A stretch of 21,165 nt of DNA from Anthropogastromicrobium sp052273485 (GCA_052273485.1 DAVZID010000058.1:1-21165), one strand, 5' to 3'; positions 6,484 to 13,802 are shown, counted from the stretch's first letter. A program made the numbers and translations. The notes: a model not told the origin generated them from the letters alone.

Positions 6484-9286
6484 ATCCGTCAGTGACTTTA
6501 CAGAGCGTACTAATCAGGACTGGGCTGCACCTAGCAATCAGGGACAGTATACACCAAATCTTGCGCTTCAGTGTACTGATGTTCACGATGGCGGAGATGG
6601 ATTTACATATGCGACATTCAAAGTAGCAACTTCTATGCTGCAGGTTGGTGGTGTTTACCAGACTAATAGAGAAAACTACCAGTGTTCATTTGCAACTCTG
6701 CGTATTATTTACCCGTCTGCACCAAAGACTGGATTTTTACAGATACATAAATCCTCAGCAGATCCGGCAATCACTAATGGCAACAGCTGTTATAACTTCA
6801 CCGGAATCAAGTATGGTATTTACAGTGATGCAAATTGTACCAGCATCGTAGCAACCGTTACCTTAAATGCAAATGGTACCTCTGATCCGGTTGACGTAGA
6901 TGCAGGAACTTACTACGTTAAGGAGATTTCCACACCGTCAGGAAGTGGATACAAAGTAAGCTCGGATAAGACAACCGTTACCATCGCGGCAGGCGAGAGT
7001 AAGACGGCAAACGTAAAAGATGAGCCAATGAACGACCCGTTTGGTATTGTCATCAATAAGATCAACAGTGATGGAACAACATCTGCTGATTTGTCCGGTG
7101 CAGAGTACACGATTACCTATTATCCAAAGCAGTACAACACACTGGCTGAAATTCAGGCAGAAACAGATCCATCAATTAAGCCAACCGTATGGGTGATTAA
7201 GACTGTTAAAACTTCCTATGGTACTTATGAGGCAAGACTTGATGATGCACATATTGTTTCAGGAAGTGCAGTGTACGACAAGTCTCCAAATGGCAGATAC
7301 GTGATCCCACTTGGAACCATTACGGTTCAAGAAACGAAAGCACCTGTCGGATTTACCGTTGATGGTGCAACTGTAACAAATGCAAAGACGAATCGGGCTG
7401 TTGCGGGAACAGATGGTGTGTTCTTGTTCAAACTGGTTGATGAAAACTCTGGTGTATATTTAAAAAGTGGCAATTCTCTTTCCACTCCTCTGGATGGCGA
7501 TAATGCGATGACACTACAGTATTCAGAGAAGTCAATCAATTTAAAGACAACTCTGACAGAGGATTCCAGTAAGAGCCACTATGCAAAGGCAGACTCCACA
7601 ATTAATCTGACCGACCGCTTAGAGTATGAGAATCTTTCTGTTGGAAAGCACTATGTCGTGAGAGCCACCCTTTACATCAAGGATGGTAATAACCTGACAG
7701 AGCATGCAAGTAAGACAGTTGATCTTTATCCGACCGCAACAAGTGGAACGCTGGATGTTCTTTTCAGTAAAATCAGCACAACGGGACTTGCCGGTAAAAC
7801 ACTTGTTTGCTATGAAACACTGACTGTCAATGGATCTACAGTTGCAGAACATAAGAATCCGAATGATGTCGGCCAGACCGTCAATTTCCCATCTGTGCAT
7901 ACAACCGCAACAGAAAAGAGTACAGGGAACCATATCGCAAAGGCAACCAAGTCCTTAACCATCGTGGATACCGTATCAATGTCAGCTCTTCGCGTCGGCG
8001 ATACTTATAAGATCAAGGGTATCCTGATGGATAAAGCAACCGGACAGCCGTTAAAGGTCAATGGTGCAAATGTGGAACTGGAAAGGAGCTTCACAGCAAC
8101 CTCGACTTCCACAACACAGACACTGGAATTTACCATTGATGCAGCATCCTTGAATGGAGCAACTACTGTTGTTTATGAGTCCTTGTACTATGGTACATTA
8201 GAGATCAGTTCCCACAAGGATATCAACGATGAGGGTCAGACCGTTTATCTGCCAAAGATTCGTACCACTGCAAAAGACAATGCAAGCGGTACGCAGAAGG
8301 CAGCTCCGGTAAAGAACACCACTATCGTAGATACTGTTACTTATACCAATCTGATTCCAGGAAAATCTTATACCGTGACTGGAAAGTTGATGAATAAGGC
8401 AACCGGAAAGGTAGTAACCGTAGGCGGAGCAGAGGTTAGTGCAAGCAAAACCTTCACTGCATCCAATACAGGAAGTGGAAGCGTTGATGTAAGTTTTGCA
8501 TTTGACGCAACCGGACTGACTGGAACCTTTGTTGTATTCGAAAATGTTTACTACAACAACATCGCAGTTGCGACTCATGAGGAGTTATCCGATGAGGGAC
8601 AGACCATTCGTTTCTCCAAGGTAACGATCTTAAAGAAATCACAGGACGATGACATGGTTGTTGGAGCAAAGCTTGAGATTCGCGACAAAAACGGCAAAGC
8701 AGTAGAAACCTTCGAAACTGATGAAAACGGAAAAGTCTTCTATCGACTGGATTTTGATACCAATTACACATTGGTGGAGACAGAAGCACCAGAAGGCTAT
8801 TTCGTTGCAGATCCGATTACCTTCCAGTTAAAGGAGAACGGTAAAGTTTTGGTGGACGGCAAAGAACTGGATGAACTCACGATGATCGATGAGTATTCAA
8901 CCGGATATCTGGAAGTGACCAAACAATCTATCGTATCTCATAAGTTGTTACCGGGTGCCGTATACGGAGTCTATTCGGATGAGGCATGCACCAATCAGGT
9001 TGCAGAACTGACAACAGATGAGAATGGTCAGGCAACTGTTCTTTTGGAACATGGCGATTACTGGGTCAAGGAGTTGAAGGCACCAACCAACTACCGATTC
9101 GATTACACCGTCTATGGACCATTCACAATTGAAGGAAAGCATATCACAGTACCGGTTACTTTGTATGATGAACCGCTGACACCAGTGCCGACAGGCGTTA
9201 CCCTTCCATATCTGCCATATGTGGCAGCATTGGGTCTCGGTGTCGTTGTGTTAGTCGTAATCAGACGCGGTAAGAAGAAAGCGTAA
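6404..9286 (+). CDS. VaFE (T-Q ester) / SpaA surface adhesin, C-terminal part with sortase signal
   Basis: Continuation of the frameshifted adhesin. This open frame begins at TTG 6404, but meaningful sequence starts at about 6470, and it has no ribosome site or signal peptide of its own. Order: end of the N-domain; SpaA-like beta domain from about residue 110 (GFLQIHKSS to GTYYVKE); a second SpaA-like domain from about 205 (FGIVINKIN to TVQETKAPVGF); three VaFE repeats with the Thr and Gln expected to form intramolecular ester bonds (Thr382/Gln491, Thr501/Gln612, Thr622/Gln733, spacing 109-111); two more SpaA domains (739-910, with LVETEAPEGY and VKELKAP). It ends in a wall-sorting signal: PVPTG (927-931), a hydrophobic helix and RRGKKKA. 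The product is expected to be anchored to peptidoglycan or a pilus by the sortase encoded 57 bp downstream. Family: VaFE repeat-containing surface-anchored proteins. Confidence 0.88.
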   Translation: MMEQESCWHVCTHGQTKAQQHQTDVVKSVSDFTERTNQDWAAPSNQGQYTPNLALQCTDVHDGGDGFTYATFKVATSMLQVGGVYQTNRENYQCSFATLRIIYPSAPKTGFLQIHKSSADPAITNGNSCYNFTGIKYGIYSDANCTSIVATVTLNANGTSDPVDVDAGTYYVKEISTPSGSGYKVSSDKTTVTIAAGESKTANVKDEPMNDPFGIVINKINSDGTTSADLSGAEYTITYYPKQYNTLAEIQAETDPSIKPTVWVIKTVKTSYGTYEARLDDAHIVSGSAVYDKSPNGRYVIPLGTITVQETKAPVGFTVDGATVTNAKTNRAVAGTDGVFLFKLVDENSGVYLKSGNSLSTPLDGDNAMTLQYSEKSINLKTTLTEDSSKSHYAKADSTINLTDRLEYENLSVGKHYVVRATLYIKDGNNLTEHASKTVDLYPTATSGTLDVLFSKISTTGLAGKTLVCYETLTVNGSTVAEHKNPNDVGQTVNFPSVHTTATEKSTGNHIAKATKSLTIVDTVSMSALRVGDTYKIKGILMDKATGQPLKVNGANVELERSFTATSTSTTQTLEFTIDAASLNGATTVVYESLYYGTLEISSHKDINDEGQTVYLPKIRTTAKDNASGTQKAAPVKNTTIVDTVTYTNLIPGKSYTVTGKLMNKATGKVVTVGGAEVSASKTFTASNTGSGSVDVSFAFDATGLTGTFVVFENVYYNNIAVATHEELSDEGQTIRFSKVTILKKSQDDDMVVGAKLEIRDKNGKAVETFETDENGKVFYRLDFDTNYTLVETEAPEGYFVADPITFQLKENGKVLVDGKELDELTMIDEYSTGYLEVTKQSIVSHKLLPGAVYGVYSDEACTNQVAELTTDENGQATVLLEHGDYWVKELKAPTNYRFDYTVYGPFTIEGKHITVPVTLYDEPLTPVPTGVTLPYLPYVAALGLGVVVLVVIRRGKKKA
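6463..6483 (+). other. Apparent +1 frameshift site in the adhesin gene
   Basis: Frame 1 reads gca cca aac aga tgt agt taa and stops at 6481-6483. Frame 2 reads aca gat gta gtt aaa from 6470 and continues for 938 codons. The shortest repair is one A too many in CCAAACAG (6466-6473). The site could be a real mutation, phase variation, programmed +1 frameshifting (no known slippery heptamer or stimulatory structure was recognised) or an assembly indel. Confidence 0.75.
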
Positions 9287-9292
9287 GGGACG

Positions 9293-9324
9293 AAACCGGG
9301 TTGAGCAATCAATCCGGTTTTTTT
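9293..9324 (+). terminator. Terminator between adhesin and sortase genes
   Basis: A 12-bp stem, AAACCGGGTTGA (9293-9304) with TCAATCCGGTTT (9309-9320, one G·T), is closed by a GNRA-type GCAA tetraloop and followed directly by a T tract to 9324. The sortase ribosome site begins right after it, so sortase expression may depend on read-through, which would keep the enzyme below its substrate. Confidence 0.8.
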
Positions 9325-9342
9325 AAAAAAGGATGGATGAAG

Positions 9343-10686
9343 ATGAGGAAGGAAAGAATAGTATCCGCAGTTTTGGGACTGGGAGCGGTTTTACTGGCAG
9401 GCTATGCCGGATATCTGTATATCCACCCCGAACAATCTGGAAGAGAGCGCCAGAACACGGAAGAATCATTGGCACAGGCTTATATTGAAGCGTTGTTGGA
9501 AAAAGAAACTGAAAATGAGGGCAGTTTGGTAAGCGAAAGCACTTTTGAAGAGACTTCAGAAGAGACAGAGGAATTATCTTTGGAAGCGGAATCCACAGAA
9601 GTACGTTCATCAGCTGCCGAAGAACCAACACTCGAAACCAAGTGGGCTGATCCCAACTACTATACAAGGGACGGAATTACTTATACACCGGACTATGCAC
9701 AGGGAGAGCTTTTGGGCGTGTTGGAAGTGGATCGTGCAGGAATCCGTAGAGGTGTCTATGGCGGCTCATGGGAAGCAATTGAGCATGACCTTGACATTTG
9801 GATGGTAACAGAGGCACGACCGGACTATGAACTGGGAAACACACACTTTGCCATTTACGGACACAACCATACCGTGCAGGATCTTTCCTTTAATCGGTTA
9901 AAGGATGTGACCGAGGGCGATGTGTTTACATATACAACCGATCAGGGAGTTTATATCTACGATGTAACCCGTTTTTTTGCCGATTGGCGTGAGATGGTGA
10001 CAAAAAACATTGTTGATAACTTTACACTTCCTGCGGACAAATGCTACATCATTTCTTGCGGAAGAAACGAATATCGCTACAAAGATATTGTTGTAGAAGG
10101 AACGCTTCGCTGCTTCGTGGATTTAAAAACCTATGCAAAAGATCCGTCCTACTACAAGTATGAATATGATGGAGAGGAAGTGTCAACAGAAGCAGACACA
10201 TTGGAAGAAATATCCGATGTGGCAGAAAAACAAACAGAAGAAAATAGCAAGGAAGAATCCACAAGCATGGAAGAAACGTCAGAAACTGCGAAAATCAAGA
10301 CACAGATTGAGGTTTCCTGCACATCGAATGGAATCGTGAGTGCTGTGTGTGTGGACGAAACAGGAAACAAAGCTCCTTGCGAACTGGCACTTTTTAATGC
10401 GGAAGGCCTGATTATGGAAAAATGGACACAGCCGCAATCCATGCCACAGACAGAACTGACCTCAGATGCGGAATATGTGGTTGGTGTTTTAACCATGGAT
10501 TCTGCATATGAAACGCCAGAAGAGTATGTTTTTAAATATCATGGCGGACAGATTGACAGACAGCAGTTGAATCAAAAAGACGCACTTGATGAAAACGGCG
10601 CACCTTCTTGGGCAAAGCCATTGTTCTTTGGAATGGCGGGGGTATTCCTTTTGCTTCTTGCGATTTTGCTGTTTTCAAAAAAATAA
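9343..10686 (+). CDS. Sortase with C-terminal extension and second membrane anchor
   Basis: Membrane transpeptidase expected to cleave the PVPTG-type signal of the adjacent adhesin and attach it to the cell wall or a growing fibre. An N-terminal membrane helix (about 5-28) is followed by an acidic Ser/Glu linker and the sortase domain (about 105-265). The catalytic residues are visible: His174 in YGHNH, Cys239 in ISCG and a candidate Arg245 in NEYR. After another Glu/Ser linker (about 280-310) comes an extra beta-type domain (about 315-420) not usual for sortases, then a C-terminal helix FFGMAGVFLLLLAILLF. The protein thus has two membrane anchors, as in class C pilus sortases, although the class cannot be fixed by eye. 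ATG 9343 is preferred because AAAAAGGA lies 9 bases upstream; TTG 9301 falls inside the terminator hairpin and ATG 9337 is too close to the ribosome site. Confidence 0.9.
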   Translation: MRKERIVSAVLGLGAVLLAGYAGYLYIHPEQSGRERQNTEESLAQAYIEALLEKETENEGSLVSESTFEETSEETEELSLEAESTEVRSSAAEEPTLETKWADPNYYTRDGITYTPDYAQGELLGVLEVDRAGIRRGVYGGSWEAIEHDLDIWMVTEARPDYELGNTHFAIYGHNHTVQDLSFNRLKDVTEGDVFTYTTDQGVYIYDVTRFFADWREMVTKNIVDNFTLPADKCYIISCGRNEYRYKDIVVEGTLRCFVDLKTYAKDPSYYKYEYDGEEVSTEADTLEEISDVAEKQTEENSKEESTSMEETSETAKIKTQIEVSCTSNGIVSAVCVDETGNKAPCELALFNAEGLIMEKWTQPQSMPQTELTSDAEYVVGVLTMDSAYETPEEYVFKYHGGQIDRQQLNQKDALDENGAPSWAKPLFFGMAGVFLLLLAILLFSKK

Positions 10687-10746
10687 AGCTTTTCAAGATT
10701 TTTTTCAAAAAACGCCAAAAATCTCCCCAAAATGGGAGGGATCGAG

Positions 10747-10775
10747 TTGCGTCAGCTTCTTCGTTTTGGCATACT
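10747..10775 (+). promoter_or_regulatory. Candidate promoter of the 10825 surface-protein gene
   Basis: TTGCGT (10747-10752), a 17-base spacer, then CATACT (10770-10775). The nine bases TTGCGTCAG and the spacing match the element before the paralogue at 2414. Just upstream, CTCCC-caaaat-GGGAG near 10722-10738 is a weak hairpin without a T tract. Confidence 0.4.
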
Positions 10776-10824
10776 GTAGGTATGGTCGCAAAGCGATCAA
10801 AACAAGATTAGGAGGATTGGAAGG

Positions 10825-12210
10825 ATGAGAAAAACAAATGTATTTATCGCAGTGACGACAGCTGCATTAGCCGCAGCCGGAATGAGCGTTCCTGCAACAG
10901 AAAGTAAGGCAAAGACGGATGCCTACCTGATTGTCGATCTGGCAAAGGTATCAGAGCCAGTAGAGGAAACAGTTACCGAGGCAGAAAGTCTAGCAGAAAT
11001 CGGAGAGAATGAACTTGCAATTGAGTCCTCTGCCGAAGAACTGTTGACAAACTTCTACTTAGACTTGTCTGATCAGGAAGATACCGGATCATATACCGTA
11101 AACGGTATGTTTGCAGAGGAACCAATCATGGCACAGTTTCTGTCACAGGTGGAATCGCTTGACGGATACGATGCAGCAGGAATCTACGAAATTACAAGTG
11201 ACCAGACACAGGATCTGGACGAGTATCAACTAAATCTGGTATTGGCAGATGATGCAAATCTGTTCCACTATAGCCTGTCCGACGGAACACTGGTTAAGAC
11301 TCCGTTAGAGGCTGTGTTCGGACAGGAACAAGAAAAGACCGTTACGGTGTCTTCTTCCTCAAACCACTGGGCAGTAATCCATTTCAGAGCCGATAAGGGC
11401 ATTCAGGCCGCTGTCAATGTCGCAGTAGGAACAACCGATGACAGTAAGGCATCCGAGTCTATGGAAGGGAAAGTAGATGCAAGTGATTCTGCCTCTGCCG
11501 AAGGAAGTAAGGAAGCAGAAACAACAGGCACGACAGAGAAATCCACTGAGAAGGGAACAAGCACGAAGCCAACTACAACTCCGAGTACCACAAAGACACC
11601 AGAGACAACGAAAGCTCCTGATACAAAGCCTGCTTCTAAGCCTACGACAGCACCAACAACCAGTGCGCCGACAACAGCAGCACCGACTAAGGCACCAGAA
11701 ACAACTGCCACTACCAAGGCTCCTGAGACTACCGCACCGACAACCACAGCACATACACATGCATGGGTTCCGGTAACGACTACGGTTCATCATGATGCAG
11801 TTACGCGTCAGGTATGGAAGGAAGATACGGCGGCATGGGATGAAAACGTGCTTGTTCAGGACGCATGGGATGAAAACGTGCTTGTTCAGGACGCATGGGA
11901 TGAGCCGATCATAGCAGAGGTTGATATCTGTAACGTATGTGGTTATGTATATCCGATAGGAGCTTCAGGCGATGATTATGATTATCATGCACTGGTAAAT
12001 CCTGGTGATGGCGGCGGATGGCATACTGAAGCGAGACAGGTTGGCACAACCCACCACGATGCAGTATACAATACCGTGCATCATGATGCAGTTTACAAGA
12101 CAGTTCATCATGAGGCCACGGGTCATTATGAGACAGTTGTAGATCATGAGGCATGGGATGAAACCGTAACAACAGGCTACAAGTGCTCAGGATGTGGTGC
12201 AACAAAATAA
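10825..12210 (+). CDS. Secreted Thr/Pro-rich surface protein, paralogue of the 2414 product
   Basis: 461 residues with the same plan as the 2414 gene: signal peptide (about 1-29, cut near SKA), head domain (about 32-195) containing YLIVDLAK, HYSLSDGT and NHWAVIHF, a conserved MEGKVD hinge, a Thr/Pro/Lys linker (about 240-312), then the HTHAW-HHDAV-AWDE repeat region with CNVCG (Cys369, Cys372) and the C-terminal CSGCGATK (Cys454, Cys457). The last dozen residues (TGYKCSGCGATK) are identical in both proteins, so this tail is under strong constraint. No sortase signal or membrane anchor is present, so attachment, if any, must be non-covalent or through the cysteine module. The start is ATG 10825 with AGGAGG at 10810-10815. 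The function is unknown; co-location with adhesin and sortase suggests a role at the cell surface. Confidence 0.87.
   Translation: MRKTNVFIAVTTAALAAAGMSVPATESKAKTDAYLIVDLAKVSEPVEETVTEAESLAEIGENELAIESSAEELLTNFYLDLSDQEDTGSYTVNGMFAEEPIMAQFLSQVESLDGYDAAGIYEITSDQTQDLDEYQLNLVLADDANLFHYSLSDGTLVKTPLEAVFGQEQEKTVTVSSSSNHWAVIHFRADKGIQAAVNVAVGTTDDSKASESMEGKVDASDSASAEGSKEAETTGTTEKSTEKGTSTKPTTTPSTTKTPETTKAPDTKPASKPTTAPTTSAPTTAAPTKAPETTATTKAPETTAPTTTAHTHAWVPVTTTVHHDAVTRQVWKEDTAAWDENVLVQDAWDENVLVQDAWDEPIIAEVDICNVCGYVYPIGASGDDYDYHALVNPGDGGGWHTEARQVGTTHHDAVYNTVHHDAVYKTVHHEATGHYETVVDHEAWDETVTTGYKCSGCGATK
11833..11892 (+). repeat. Exact 30-bp tandem duplication in the 10825 gene
   Basis: Two identical 30-base units (11833-11862 and 11863-11892) code for AWDENVLVQD twice, followed by a partial third (AWDEP). 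Perfect identity at third positions means the copy is recent and likely to vary in number among strains. Confidence 0.9.
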
Positions 12211-12228
12211 TTGGCGTTGCATTATTAT

Positions 12229-12257
12229 GGCAGCAGATGGTTTATCTGTCTGCTGCC
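12229..12257 (+). other. Hairpin after the 10825 gene
   Basis: GGCAGCAGA (12229-12237) pairs perfectly with TCTGCTGCC (12249-12257) across an 11-base loop. There is no T tract, so this may be a processing or stability stem, or an incomplete terminator, rather than a standard intrinsic terminator. Confidence 0.5.
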
Positions 12258-12366
12258 GGAGTGAGAAAATCAAACCGCAGATACCGGAATTCTATAAGAA
12301 TATTTATTTTATTTAAGGGAGACGACACCATAATGTAGTAATCAGCAAAAAGAAGGGAGAGACGAC

Positions 12367-12750
12367 ATGGCAAGAAAAATAGACAGACAGAAAATTTTCG
12401 GCAGGGAGCATTTCGAAGATGATCCACAGAAGGACAGAAAGTGGCACTACGATCTGACAATTGCGCGAAATGCACAGACACAGGCGCCCATTGTACTTCG
12501 TGAGGATATTCGTCAGCATGGTTGTACGATTCTCGGGCATGAAGACGAGAAGAAAAAGGATATTTTATTGACGTCGATTGCGTCAGATTTTGAACGGAAA
12601 GTCTGCAATGACGAAGCGCGCGAAATGGCACTGCGAAAGCTGATTAAAAAAGGTCGGGCCGATTACAACGTCCCAAACCATGCAGAAGGGGAAAAAATAA
12701 TCTTTAAAGACAATGGTATTTCTCGTCGTTTTGTATTACAACAGGGTTAA
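12367..12750 (+). CDS. Hypothetical protein, 127 residues
   Basis: Not recognised. A small, highly charged, soluble protein without signal peptide or membrane helix, rich in Lys, Arg, Asp and Glu (for example EDEKKKD near residue 59 and RKLIKKGRADY near 89). The start at ATG 12367 follows AAGGGAGAG with good spacing. A near copy of that ribosome-site region (AAGGGAGACGACACCAT, about 12316-12332) lies about 40 bases upstream without an open frame. The next open frame starts 38 bp before this one ends. The setting, between the surface island and short decayed genes, suggests accessory DNA. No function is proposed. Confidence 0.55.
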   Translation: MARKIDRQKIFGREHFEDDPQKDRKWHYDLTIARNAQTQAPIVLREDIRQHGCTILGHEDEKKKDILLTSIASDFERKVCNDEAREMALRKLIKKGRADYNVPNHAEGEKIIFKDNGISRRFVLQQG

Positions 12751-13066
12751 GGCGTGTGATGTAACGTGGACCGAGGTGCTGCGTGCCTGGAATAATGATG
12801 TCAGTGAACTGCGCACAATGACGGCGGCGCTTGAAGGTCTTTTGGAGAGGGAGGATTCTTCAATTCCGGAGTTATCAGCTGCGCTTGCCTGTGCGAAAGA
12901 TTTTCTGCAGGATGACGGTGCCCGGCTGAGGGACTACACTTATTCCGTGCGTAATAATATTAACACTTTTCTGTCTGAATCGCGAAGCGGTAAAAGATCT
13001 GGCAATCGAACTGCCTGCACTTGCACAGGCCGCCTCGATGAAGAGTTAGATGCGGGAGTAAAGTAA
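12713..13066 (+). CDS. Hypothetical protein, possibly frameshifted near its end
   Basis: Not recognised. The open frame overlaps the previous gene by 38 bp and has no convincing ribosome site at ATG 12713; the true start may lie further in. Residues about 15-88 read as helical and soluble (WTEVLRAWNNDVSEL, LEGLLERED). From about 12985 this frame turns into Arg/Gly/Cys/Thr-rich, unlikely sequence (RSGKRSGNRTACTCTG), while the next frame gives a plausible helical ending, REAVKDLAIELPALAQ, stopping at 13047-13049. One extra base near TCTGAATCGC would explain this. The gene is therefore either broken at its 3' end or carries an assembly indel. Confidence 0.4.
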   Translation: MVFLVVLYYNRVKACDVTWTEVLRAWNNDVSELRTMTAALEGLLEREDSSIPELSAALACAKDFLQDDGARLRDYTYSVRNNINTFLSESRSGKRSGNRTACTCTGRLDEELDAGVK

Positions 13067-13086
13067 GACAAGGGAGGAGATGGAAT

Positions 13087-13257
13087 ATGACGTCACTTCA
13101 TTTTGATGAGTTTGAAAGGGACTGTCGTGATGCACTTAATCAGATCAATACCAGAAACTATATACAGAGTCTGCAAAAAGACGGATGCAAAAAGATCCTA
13201 AAGTATGGCATTGCCTTCTGGCATCAGAAATGCCGTGTAATGGTTGAACAGAGTTGA
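13087..13257 (+). CDS. 56-residue fragment resembling the C-terminus of AAA-ATPase-like/PD-(D/E)XK proteins
   Basis: A short gene with its own ribosome site (GGGAGGAG, about 13073-13080) and ATG 13087. Its pattern ALNQINTRNY, then KKILKYGIAF and a final KCRVMVE, matches what I recall of the last about 40 residues of the large Clostridia/Bacteroidetes family annotated as AAA-ATPase-like with a C-terminal PD-(D/E)XK nuclease domain (AxxQI..K.Y, then YGIAF..K.C.V). The ATPase and nuclease core are absent, and nothing upstream supplies them. It is likely a remnant left after deletion, perhaps still translated. A genuinely independent small protein is less likely. Confidence 0.5.
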   Translation: MTSLHFDEFERDCRDALNQINTRNYIQSLQKDGCKKILKYGIAFWHQKCRVMVEQS

Positions 13258-13285
13258 GCCTGCATAAGACTTGCAAAGTTGCTAT

Positions 13286-13332
13286 GGTGGAACGCACTTG
13301 GTCATTGAATGACCGAGCACCTTCACTTTTTT
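13286..13332 (+). terminator. Possible terminator after the small fragment gene
   Basis: GGTCATT (13300-13306) and AATGACC (13308-13314) form a tight stem, with outer GGTG (13286-13289) able to pair with CACC (13318-13321), and a T6 run at 13327-13332. The loop geometry is poor, so confidence is limited. Confidence 0.4.
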
Positions 13333-13376
13333 GCTCTGTACAGCTATAGAGAAAAGTTCAATATTACATGCACTTT

Positions 13377-13414
13377 AAGCGTTTTACGACAAACAGTCGT
13401 GAGGCGCTTTTTTT
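13377..13414 (+). terminator. Rho-independent terminator
   Basis: AAGCG and TTACGAC pair with GTCGTGA and CGCTT around an AAACA loop, followed by a run of seven T. It separates the decayed genes from the 13486 gene. With the weaker hairpin at 13286 there are two terminator-like structures within 130 bases, which could bracket a short transcript. Confidence 0.75.
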
Positions 13415-13485
13415 GTGCCAAAAAGAAAGGAGAGTGGCTTATGGCTGATTAGTTGAATGCCATATCTCGCAGAAGGAGGAAAAAT

Positions 13486-13755
13486 ATGAAATATTTTAGT
13501 TTATCTCGCCCGATTGTTCCAGGTGGATATCCAAAGGGGGCAAAGGTCATTGAAGTGATCAACTTTGATTCCCCTATGGAATATTTGTTTCAAGTTGCCC
13601 ATGATACCCGTTGTTCTGAGGAAATTCAGGAGTATGGTTTTGCTGATTTGACTGGCAGGATCCTGTCTGATGCGACGGGGCAGAAAGTCAGCATATACGA
13701 AACGGCAATCATGCAACCGTATACGTTGATCTTTTTTGCAATTATCGGACAATGA
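13486..13755 (+). CDS. Hypothetical protein with an LPD-like opening, 89 residues
   Basis: The start is ATG 13486 after AGAAGGAGG with ideal spacing. The opening MKYFSLSRPIVPGGYPKGA, followed by an acidic loop (VINFDSP), resembles the short domains found in large polyvalent proteins of mobile elements (LPD group, RPVGPGTYP-type start), but this is recalled by eye and weak. No signal peptide or zinc motif is present. The C-terminal YTLIFFAIIGQ is hydrophobic yet too short for a clear anchor. Upstream, in the same frame, ATG 13441 with its own AAAGGAG site encodes only Met-Ala-Asp before a TAG, so a longer form (MAD-LNAISRRRRKN...) is interrupted by one stop codon. Confidence 0.6.
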   Translation: MKYFSLSRPIVPGGYPKGAKVIEVINFDSPMEYLFQVAHDTRCSEEIQEYGFADLTGRILSDATGQKVSIYETAIMQPYTLIFFAIIGQ

Positions 13756-13802
13756 TGTCGAATTTTGTCGAAATGTTGTACAGGCAACTGCTCGTTTTGT
13801 GC

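Noticed and set aside
9301..9342. TTG 9301 as the sortase start
   Set aside because: The codon is inside the terminator hairpin and would add a non-signal-like leader; ATG 9343 has a proper ribosome site.
11359..11793. Long minus-strand open frames over the Thr/Pro linkers of the surface-protein genes (also 3323-3577 and 11403-11747)
   Set aside because: They are antisense shadows of the ACN/CCN-rich linkers, give Cys/Arg/Ser- or Val/Ala-rich nonsense, and have no ribosome sites.
11833..11892. Possible CRISPR array
   Set aside because: The two 30-bp units are directly adjacent with no spacers and code for a protein repeat in frame; no other direct-repeat array or cas gene is present.
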